Below are positions 1 to 5,225 of a stretch of DNA of 10,694 nucleotides, one piece after another. A program made the translations under genes and the position numbers. Each line of letters begins with the position of its first letter. Positions within the stretch are counted from its first letter, which is position 1. Source of the stretch: Candidatus Gastranaerophilales bacterium (GTDB lineage Bacteria; Cyanobacteriota; Vampirovibrionia; Gastranaerophilales; Gastranaerophilaceae); NCBI GenBank assembly GCA_944324205.1, contig CALUVK010000047.1, positions 1 to 10,694 on the forward strand, written 5' to 3'. The notes under the pieces were generated by a model. That model made no database searches and was not told the origin of the DNA. It was given only the letters and a program-made list of their open reading frames with translations.

Positions 1-5
1 TAATA

Positions 6-81
6 GCATGCAAACATTCTGGGGGCATGGGTTTTCATGATTTAAAACGCTATAAGCATGCAGGCATGGGAAGTTAGCATG
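6..81. repeat. Cluster of five GCATG pentamers at the left edge
   Basis: GCATG occurs at 6-10, 25-29, 56-60, 64-68 and 77-81. Two copies sit in AGCATGCA and two in GGCATGGG, so the order AGCATGCA then GGCATGGG appears twice. A forward frame entering from outside the window stays open from 3 to a TAG at 75-77. It would encode two similar KH(S/A)GGMG-like stretches, so the cluster may be the 3' end of a gene that begins left of the window. Too little is present to name it. Confidence 0.3.
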
Positions 82-113
82 TCTCAAAAAGGCAGACAGC
101 AATAATTATAGCG

Positions 114-186
114 CTTTACAAGCCTTGTAAGAAAACTTTACAATAGCCCATAAATGGGTTGTAAAAGCTTTCTCAGGCCATATAAT
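114..186 (+). promoter_or_regulatory. Candidate promoter with overlapping palindromes upstream of the Cys-rich gene
   Basis: A perfect consensus -10 (TATAAT, 181-186) lies 16 bases downstream of TTGTAA (159-164, 4 of 6 matches to the -35 consensus). Immediately upstream is a perfect 7+1+7 palindrome at 116-130 (TTACAAG C CTTGTAA). A second, imperfect inverted repeat spans 137-165, where TTTACAA plus CCCAT face ATGGG plus TTGTAAA; it overlaps the -35. CTTTACAA occurs at both 114-121 and 136-143. The position suggests an operator, but no regulator is identified. The second repeat lacks a T-tract, so it is not a good terminator. Confidence 0.5.
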
Positions 187-240
187 AGAAATAGTTGAAG
201 AAAACAAAATCACAAACAAATAAATTATTGGGAGGAATAA

Positions 241-456
241 GTGTTTAAGAGTCGTGATATGGGGAGAGCTGTTGCTGTTAAAAGATGGACACCTACAGCA
301 TTAGATTGTTATAAACGTGGCTGTGTATGCGAAGGCTGCTTTTACAGTGACTTTTTTAGTGCTACAGCACAAAAATGCCAGATGAAAGCTGCTGTATTAG
401 AACTAGTAAGAACAATTGGCGCACCAAACGTTGATTTACCGCAAATTATAGAATAG
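241..456 (+). CDS. Small Cys-rich protein, possible metal-binding, unknown function
   Basis: This 71-residue protein begins at a GTG that is well placed behind a strong Shine-Dalgarno sequence (GGAGG, 231-235, 5-base spacer); an ATG at 259 has no such site. Five cysteines lie at residues 23, 28, 30, 33 and 46. Cys28-x-Cys30-x2-Cys33 followed by Cys46 looks like a four-ligand zinc or iron-sulfur site. Behind Cys46 is a predicted helix with the sequence KAAVLELVRTIGAP. There is no signal peptide or membrane segment, so it is probably cytosolic. A consensus -10 and palindromes lie upstream, and a different promoter precedes the next gene, so it may be a single-gene unit. I do not recognise the family. 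Codon use and the strong ribosome site argue that it is real. A small DNA-binding or redox-responsive protein is possible but unproven. Confidence 0.72.
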   Translation: MFKSRDMGRAVAVKRWTPTALDCYKRGCVCEGCFYSDFFSATAQKCQMKAAVLELVRTIGAPNVDLPQIIE

Positions 457-460
457 CCCC

Positions 461-489
461 TTTAAAAATAACCTAAAATGTAGTACAAT
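461..489 (+). promoter_or_regulatory. Candidate promoter of the hpf cluster
   Basis: TTTAAA (461-466) and TACAAT (484-489) are separated by 17 bases. The predicted start near 496 leaves room for the AGGAGG ribosome site at 506-511. The -35 is weak (4 of 6), the -10 is 5 of 6. Confidence 0.45.
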
Positions 490-516
490 AGAAGGGTAAT
501 ACATTAGGAGGTGTAC

Positions 517-879
517 ATGCATATACACGTAAACGGTAAAAACATTGAAATCACTGACGCAATCAAAGCTTACGTCAAAGAGAAAATTGGCAGGGTTGCA
601 AATCATTACGATCAGATTACAGGTATTGATGTAATTCTTTCTGTAATCAAAAATCCGGCAGCTACTGGCAAACACGTTGCAGAAGTTTCCTGCAAAATGA
701 ACACCGGTGTAGTACATTGCGAAGAATCCGCAGAATCAATGTATGCAAGTATTGATTTATTAGCAGACAAACTTGCAAGACAGGTTAAAAAGTTCAAAGA
801 CAAAGCTTTAACCTCCGGCGGTAAAGAAACAATCAGAAACACTGAAGTTAGAGATTTGGAAGAGACTGTTGAAAGTTAA
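517..879 (+). CDS. hpf: Ribosome hibernation promoting factor, short form (HPF/RaiA family)
   Basis: The family binds the 30S subunit in the mRNA/tRNA channel and silences idle ribosomes. The protein is 120 residues long. Residues 2 to about 97 form the S30AE domain: MHIHVNGKNIEITDAIKAYV at the start, then the typical second helix YASIDLLADKLARQVKKFKD. A charged tail of about 20 residues follows. The roughly 55-residue C-terminal dimerisation domain of long HPF (LrtA type) is absent, so this is the short class. I chose ATG 517 over GTG 511 because the GTG lies inside the AGGAGGTG ribosome site, while the ATG is 5 bases from AGGAGG. It is the first gene of a tight cluster with a glycosyltransferase (18-base gap) and rdgB. 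Function is confident from family features. Confidence 0.95.
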   Translation: MHIHVNGKNIEITDAIKAYVKEKIGRVANHYDQITGIDVILSVIKNPAATGKHVAEVSCKMNTGVVHCEESAESMYASIDLLADKLARQVKKFKDKALTSGGKETIRNTEVRDLEETVES

Positions 880-897
880 GCAGTCATATTTTAGAAA

Positions 898-1692
898 ATG
901 ATTAATGATAAAAAAGTTATAGTAATAATGCCTGCTTATAATGCAGAGAAAACTTTAGAAAAAACTTATAATGAGATTTATCAAAATTTCGTCGACGAGA
1001 TTATCCTTGTCGACGATTTCTCTTCGGATGAAACAAAAGAAATTGCCAAACAACTTAATATAACAACAATTGTGCACGAAAAAAATAAAGGCTACGGTGC
1101 TAACCAGAAATCCTGCTACAGAGCTGCATTAAAAGCCGGGGCCGATATTGTTATTATGCTTCATCCGGATTATCAGTACACGCCGAAACTTATTCCTGCA
1201 ATCGCTTCTATGATGGCATTTGATGAATATGATGCAGTAATAGCTTCCAGAATGCTCGGAAATTCTGCCTTAAAAGGAGGAATGCCTTTATACAAATTTA
1301 TTTCAAACAGATTTCTGACAGAGTTTGAAAATCTGGTTACCGGTGAAAAACTGTCCGAGTATCATACAGGTTTTAGAGGTTTCACAAGAAAAATTCTGGA
1401 GAATTTACCGTTGGAAGATTGCAGCGACGATTTTATTTTTGATAATCAAATGCTTGCACTTATTCTCTATAATGGTTATAAAATCGGCGAGATTTCCTGC
1501 CCGACCAAGTATTTTGCAGAAGCTTCTTCAATAAATTTTGTCCGCTCCTGCAAATACGGACTTGAGGTTTTGCTTGTAAGCCTGCAATACAGATTAGCTA
1601 AAATGGGATTAGGTATTAAATTATTCTCTAAGAGCGGAAGAAATTTAGATACAGAAAAAGAAATTGAATATTATTACAAAAGGACAGTATGA
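898..1692 (+). CDS. Family 2 glycosyltransferase, dolichyl-phosphate-mannose-synthase-like
   Basis: A 264-residue GT-A fold enzyme that should transfer a sugar from a nucleotide-sugar donor, probably to a lipid or cell-surface acceptor. Visible GT2 hallmarks are the start strand and loop VIMPAYNAEKTL (residues 9-20), the nucleotide-binding VDD (38-40), KNKGYGANQKS (63-72), and HPDYQY (89-94) at the place of the metal-binding DxD. EYHTGFRG (154-161) and DDFIFDNQML (177-186) follow, as in the polyprenyl-phosphate glycosyltransferase branch. There is no transmembrane anchor, so it is soluble or peripheral. The start is 18 bases behind the hpf stop without a good Shine-Dalgarno, so translation may depend on coupling. 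The stop overlaps the rdgB start (ATGA). The acceptor and the sugar cannot be told from sequence. Confidence 0.92.
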   Translation: MINDKKVIVIMPAYNAEKTLEKTYNEIYQNFVDEIILVDDFSSDETKEIAKQLNITTIVHEKNKGYGANQKSCYRAALKAGADIVIMLHPDYQYTPKLIPAIASMMAFDEYDAVIASRMLGNSALKGGMPLYKFISNRFLTEFENLVTGEKLSEYHTGFRGFTRKILENLPLEDCSDDFIFDNQMLALILYNGYKIGEISCPTKYFAEASSINFVRSCKYGLEVLLVSLQYRLAKMGLGIKLFSKSGRNLDTEKEIEYYYKRTV

Positions 1693-2276
1693 AAATAGTT
1701 TTAGCATCATCAAATGAACATAAAGTAAAAGAGATTAATGAAATAAGCTTAGGCGAAGGGATTGAATTTATCCTGCCTCCTTCGGGTTTTGATCCTGTAG
1801 AAAACGGCAAAACTTTTGAAGAAAACTCACTTATAAAAGCCCGTGAGGCATGGAAACTATCTAAAACCTGGACACTTGCGGATGATTCTGGTTTATGCAT
1901 AGACGCACTCGGCGGAAAACCGGGAATTTATTCGGCGAGGTACGCAGAAACGCCGCAAAAACGTATTGAGCGTGTTTTAAAAGAAATGGACGGGGTTGAA
2001 AACAGAAAAGCCCATTTCGCTTGCTGTATGACTTTAATTAATCCTGAAGGAAAAGTAGAGATGGCTTACACAGGAATATGCGAGGGTTCAATCGGTTTTG
2101 AGCCGCGTGGGAACAACGGCTTTGGCTATGACCCGATATTTCTTGTAGAAAATTCAGAAAAAACAATGGCAGAATTGAGCGATAGTGAAAAAAATCACGT
2201 TTCACACAGATTTAGAGCCTTAAGACAGATTCTAAAATACGTTCAAACAATTAATACGGATTTAAAAAGAGCTTAA
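1689..2276 (+). CDS. rdgB: XTP/dITP diphosphatase (RdgB/HAM1 family)
   Basis: Hydrolyses non-canonical purine triphosphates (dITP, XTP, ITP) to the monophosphate and pyrophosphate, keeping them out of DNA and RNA; cytosolic. Its 195 residues match the normal family length. Signature elements are all present: the substrate loop SSNEHKVKEI (residues 7-16), FEENSLIKA (43-51), the catalytic ADDSGLCIDALGGKPG (64-79) with paired aspartates, YSARYA (81-86), FGYDPIF (145-151) and SHRFRAL (172-178). The ATG overlaps the TGA of the glycosyltransferase by 4 bases, with AGGA at 1680-1683 as ribosome site, implying translational coupling. It converges on the OadG-like gene with 4 bases between the stops and has no visible own terminator. 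Confidence 0.96.
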   Translation: MKIVLASSNEHKVKEINEISLGEGIEFILPPSGFDPVENGKTFEENSLIKAREAWKLSKTWTLADDSGLCIDALGGKPGIYSARYAETPQKRIERVLKEMDGVENRKAHFACCMTLINPEGKVEMAYTGICEGSIGFEPRGNNGFGYDPIFLVENSEKTMAELSDSEKNHVSHRFRALRQILKYVQTINTDLKRA

Positions 2277-2280
2277 AAAC

Positions 2281-2514
2281 CTATAAAGATTTTGCATAAG
2301 CACAAGCAATTGCAAGGGCAATTGCTTCATCACTTGTATTTGTTTGAGGAGTCTTCTTTGTTGGTATCTCTTCCGGAAAGTATTTGTTAATAATTTTTTG
2401 CATAACTAAAGAATTTAAAGCCATTGCAAAAATCATCACGGACAGAAATACAAAAACTGTCCCCATCCCAATTATCATTACAAATAAACCTTCTTTAACT
2501 AATTCAATATCCAT
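2281..2514 (-). CDS. OadG-like gamma subunit of sodium-pump decarboxylase family (orphan)
   Basis: A 77-residue protein with one N-terminal membrane helix (about residues 9-33) that contains the family pattern GLFVMIIGMGTVFVFL. A polar linker follows, then the Ala-rich C-terminal segment (EAIALAIACAYA) that recurs in OAD gamma subunits. In the known complexes this subunit anchors and assembles the biotin-dependent carboxyltransferase (alpha) and the sodium channel (beta). Neither partner is in this window, so the gene is an orphan here and may work with subunits encoded elsewhere, or in another role. ATG 2514 has a clear Shine-Dalgarno (AGGAG, read on - at 2524-2520). Family membership is confident; a functional sodium pump is not shown. 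Confidence 0.85.
   Translation of the reverse strand: MDIELVKEGLFVMIIGMGTVFVFLSVMIFAMALNSLVMQKIINKYFPEEIPTKKTPQTNTSDEAIALAIACAYAKSL
2304..2327. repeat. Perfect 10-bp inverted repeat inside the 3' end of the OadG-like gene
   Basis: AAGCAATTGC (2304-2313) and GCAATTGCTT (2318-2327) are exact reverse complements separated by AAGG. The structure lies about 20 bases from both convergent stops. It partly follows from the two Ala-Ile-Ala codon runs. Neither strand has a T-tract directly after it, so it is not a standard intrinsic terminator. It could stabilise the 3' ends of either or both transcripts. Confidence 0.55.
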
Positions 2515-2569
2515 CCCGGCTCCTTTTTCTTTTTTTATATTTTGATTTTACTACAAATATAAATAATAT

Positions 2570-2633
2570 TTTATTTCCCCCCAAATAAAGCATGATTACT
2601 ATACATGTAACCCTTGAAAAATAAACTTTATTT
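2570..2633. repeat. Two AT palindromes sharing the same arms, one around a C6 tract
   Basis: TTTATTT (2570-2576), CCCCCC (2577-2582) and AAATAAA (2583-2589) form one perfect inverted repeat. AAATAAA (2619-2625), C, TTTATTT (2627-2633) form a second with the arms exchanged. The second lies in the spacer of the pgi promoter. The location between divergent genes suggests operator sites, but AT-rich palindromes arise easily by chance. Confidence 0.4.
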
Positions 2634-2641
2634 AGTACAAT
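2614..2641 (+). promoter_or_regulatory. Candidate pgi promoter
   Basis: TTGAAA (2614-2619, 5 of 6) and TACAAT (2636-2641, 5 of 6) with a 16-base spacer. The predicted start near 2648 leaves a leader of about 28 bases containing the ribosome site GAAAGGGA (2663-2670). No equally convincing promoter was found for the divergent OadG-like gene. Confidence 0.6.
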
Positions 2642-2675
2642 TTTTATAAGGTTATTATATAAGAAAGGGATTGGC

Positions 2676-4064
2676 ATGCTTAAATTAAATTGCAGAAACA
2701 CTGATAAGGCAATTATCGGCGAAGAAAACGGATTAAACTTAAGCGAAGAATTTGAAAACTACAAGGATAAAATTTCAAATATTATCAAAAGTTTAAACCA
2801 GCGTAAAGATAAACCCGGTCAATGGCTGCAATGGATGAATTTAGGTTACAATGAAGAAACTGTATGGTATGTCAAAGAATTTGCATCTATGGTAGAAGGC
2901 CGATTCGATAATATTCTCGTATTGGGTATCGGAGGTTCAGCACTAGGAGGAATCGCTGTAACAGAAGCTCTTTTAAAACCATATTGGAACATCTTAACGC
3001 CTGAACAAAGAGGCGGACTCCCCAGAATTTTCTTTTTAGATAATATTGACCCCGATACAATTAATGGCTTATTACAAGTTCTCGATTTAAAACGAACACT
3101 TGTGAATGTCATTACAAAATCCGGTTCTACAGCAGAGACAATGTCGCAATATATGATTATTAAAGACATTTTAGAAAAAGAACTCGGAGATGATTATAGA
3201 AAAAATATTGTAGCTACTACTGATAAAAAAATGGGTGTTTTGCGACAACTTGCAGATCAAGAAGGTTACAAAACATTTTTTGTACCTGATGATGTTGGTG
3301 GAAGATTTTCAGTTTTTTCAGCTGTAGGTTTAGTACCTTTTGCTCTCGTCGGTTTAGATATAGACCAAATTATGAATGGTATTAAAGATATGGATCTTGC
3401 TTTAAAAAACACGGATATCCATCAAAATATTGCAGCTCAAGCCGCTTTAATTCAGTATCTTATGGATACTAAAAAAGGTAAAAATCTTTCAGTAATGATG
3501 CCATATTCTAGTAGATTGAAATATGTTTCTGACTGGTATGTACAACTCTGGGCGGAATCTCTTGGAAAAGAATATAATTTAAACGGAGAAAAAGTTAACA
3601 TAGGCCCAACACCTATTAAAGCTCTTGGTGCAACAGATCAGCATTCTCAAATTCAATTATATAATGAGGGGCCAAATAATAAAATTATTACATTTATTAG
3701 GGTTAAAAATTTTGATACGACACTTGAAATTCCAAGGATTTTTGAATATACCGGAATAGGATATTTGGGCGGTAAAACTATTAATGATCTGATTAATGCT
3801 GAAGCAGACTCTACACGTGTTGCACTTGCAGATTATTCACGTCCGACAATGACAATTACGCTTGAAAAAATTGATGAATATAATGTTGCCCAGCTTCTTT
3901 ATATGCTTGAAATCCAAACAGCAATTGCCGGAGAACTATATAATATTGATACATTTAATCAACCCGGAGTAGAACAGGCTAAAAATTATACATATGCTCT
4001 TATGGGTAGAGCCGGTTATGAAGAGTCTGCCCATACTCTTCAAGAAAAAATGGCTTCTGTATAA
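2676..4064 (+). CDS. pgi: Glucose-6-phosphate isomerase
   Basis: Interconverts glucose 6-phosphate and fructose 6-phosphate in glycolysis and gluconeogenesis; cytosolic. At 462 residues it is of the compact bacterial (Bacillus-like) length. Visible landmarks are the first SIS domain LVLGIGGSALGG (81-92), the phosphate-binding SGSTAET (149-155), and the first family signature DDVGGRFSVFSAVG (205-218) with its arginine. QLWAESLGK (290-298) carries the catalytic glutamate, DQHSQ (321-325) the ring-opening histidine, and the second signature FNQPGVEQAK (427-436) ends in the conserved lysine. All key residues are present, so it should be active. ATG 2676 follows GAAAGGGA at a suitable distance. 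The gene appears to be transcribed alone; aroF follows 93 bases later with its own -10 candidates, and no clear terminator separates them. Confidence 0.97.
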   Translation: MLKLNCRNTDKAIIGEENGLNLSEEFENYKDKISNIIKSLNQRKDKPGQWLQWMNLGYNEETVWYVKEFASMVEGRFDNILVLGIGGSALGGIAVTEALLKPYWNILTPEQRGGLPRIFFLDNIDPDTINGLLQVLDLKRTLVNVITKSGSTAETMSQYMIIKDILEKELGDDYRKNIVATTDKKMGVLRQLADQEGYKTFFVPDDVGGRFSVFSAVGLVPFALVGLDIDQIMNGIKDMDLALKNTDIHQNIAAQAALIQYLMDTKKGKNLSVMMPYSSRLKYVSDWYVQLWAESLGKEYNLNGEKVNIGPTPIKALGATDQHSQIQLYNEGPNNKIITFIRVKNFDTTLEIPRIFEYTGIGYLGGKTINDLINAEADSTRVALADYSRPTMTITLEKIDEYNVAQLLYMLEIQTAIAGELYNIDTFNQPGVEQAKNYTYALMGRAGYEESAHTLQEKMASV

Positions 4065-4098
4065 TATAAGATTTAATTTTTAGAATCCGATTTGTAAA

Positions 4099-4130
4099 AT
4101 AAATATAATTATTTATCTTTACTGTATAAT
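4099..4130 (+). promoter_or_regulatory. Candidate aroF promoter region with two TATAAT boxes
   Basis: Consensus -10 hexamers occur at 4104-4109 and 4125-4130; neither has a good -35 at 16-18 bases. The first lies in a perfect inverted repeat (ATAAATA 4099-4105, TATTTAT 4110-4116), which could be an operator or merely AT-rich sequence. The downstream box would give a start near 4137, just ahead of the GGAGG at 4141-4145. Confidence 0.4.
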
Positions 4131-4157
4131 AATTAATACCGGAGGTTAAAGAAGAAT

Positions 4158-5171
4158 ATGCTAGTCGTAATGAATAGTCACGCAACGGAAAAAGACATTA
4201 AGCGTGTAGAATTGTTTATAGAATCAAAAGGTTTTGAAGCCCGTGTATCTCATGGTGAGGCCAGAACTGTTGTCCATGCAATCGGAGTTAAGCAGGTTGA
4301 TTTAAGAGACTTTGAACTTTTACCTGGAGTTGATGAGGTTATAAAATTAACTACCAATTATAAACTTGCCGCGAGAGCTTGTCAGGGAAAAGATACTGTT
4401 ATAGAAGTCAATGGAGTTAAGTTCGGCGACAAATACACCGGTTTAATTGCAGGACCTTGCACTATTGAATCATACGACCAAATGGACGAAACGGCTCAAG
4501 AACTTCAAGAATCTAATGTTAAAATCATAAGAGGTGGAGCTTTTAAACCAAGAACAAGCCCTTATGCATTTCAAGGCTTAGGTGAAGAAGGCTTAAAAAT
4601 TATAAGAAGTGTTGCCGATAACCATGGAATGGCTGTAACATCTGAAATAATGGAAGGCTCACAACTTGAAATGTTTGAAAAATATGTAGATATTCTTCAA
4701 GTTGGAGCAAGAAATATGCAAAATTTCACCCTCCTCAAAGAACTCGGTAAAGCACATAAACCGGTAATATTAAAACGTGGCTTGTCTTCTACTTATGAAG
4801 AATGGCTTATGTCTGCAGAATATATTATGGCCGGAGGAAATAATCAGGTAATTCTTTGTGAACGCGGAATCAGAACTTTTGAAAAATATACAAGAAATAC
4901 TCTTGATTTGACTGCAATACCTGTTATTAAAAAGTTAAGTCACCTGCCTATTATTATCGATCCTTCACATGCAACAGGGTTGAGAGATAAAGTTGAACCT
5001 ATGTCAAGAGCAGCAGTGGCAGCCGGATGTGATGGTTTGATTATAGAAGTTCATCATGACCCTGATAGGGCTGTATGTGATGGTGCTCAGTCTCTTTATC
5101 CATGGCAGTACGATTTACTATACAAACAAATAAAGCAAATTGCACCAATTGTGGGTAAGGAAATTATTTAA
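4158..5171 (+). CDS. aroF: 3-deoxy-7-phosphoheptulonate (DAHP) synthase, type I beta
   Basis: Condenses phosphoenolpyruvate and erythrose 4-phosphate to DAHP, the first step of the shikimate pathway. The 337 residues match the Thermotoga-type enzyme: an N-terminal ferredoxin-like regulatory domain (about 1-70, starting MLVVMNSHATEKDI), then a TIM barrel. The four metal ligands can be seen: Cys101 (AGPC), His271 (DPSHATG), Glu297 (IIEVHH) and Asp308 (CDGAQS). The substrate loop RGGAFKPRTSPYAFQG (125-140) is intact. The N-terminal domain in this class mediates feedback control by aromatic amino acids, so inhibition by Tyr or Phe is likely but not shown. GGAGG (4141-4145) is rather far from ATG 4158, yet the N-terminal match to the family supports this start. 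Confidence 0.97.
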   Translation: MLVVMNSHATEKDIKRVELFIESKGFEARVSHGEARTVVHAIGVKQVDLRDFELLPGVDEVIKLTTNYKLAARACQGKDTVIEVNGVKFGDKYTGLIAGPCTIESYDQMDETAQELQESNVKIIRGGAFKPRTSPYAFQGLGEEGLKIIRSVADNHGMAVTSEIMEGSQLEMFEKYVDILQVGARNMQNFTLLKELGKAHKPVILKRGLSSTYEEWLMSAEYIMAGGNNQVILCERGIRTFEKYTRNTLDLTAIPVIKKLSHLPIIIDPSHATGLRDKVEPMSRAAVAAGCDGLIIEVHHDPDRAVCDGAQSLYPWQYDLLYKQIKQIAPIVGKEII

Positions 5172-5185
5172 AGTTTTGAAGAAAA

Positions 5186-5221
5186 ATACAAATTTTCATT
5201 AATTCAATGTAAAAATTGTAT
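5186..5221. terminator. Possible bidirectional terminator between convergent genes
   Basis: ATACAA (5186-5191) pairs with TTGTAT (5216-5221). After one mismatch TTTT pairs with AAAA, then CATT with AATG around the loop AATTC. On the - strand the stem is followed by TTTTCTT, a fair U-tract for the 5226-6719 gene. On the + strand, serving aroF, the T-run after it is poor (AATTTTATG). Confidence 0.42.
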
Positions 5222-5225
5222 AATT

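Noticed and set aside
511..516. GTG 511 as the hpf start
   Set aside because: It lies inside the AGGAGGTG ribosome site; ATG 517 has proper spacing and the family N-terminus.
436..842. Long open frames on the - strand over hpf
   Set aside because: They lie antisense to a clear hpf gene, lack ribosome sites and show no recognisable protein features.
991..1016. Direct repeat GTCGACGA (991-998 and 1009-1016)
   Set aside because: It encodes the VDE and VDD of the glycosyltransferase start region; the codons explain it.
2304..2327. GCAATTGC pairs as a possible HIP1-like cyanobacterial repeat
   Set aside because: HIP1 is GCGATCGC; the two copies here come from two Ala-Ile-Ala codon runs and do not recur elsewhere in the window.
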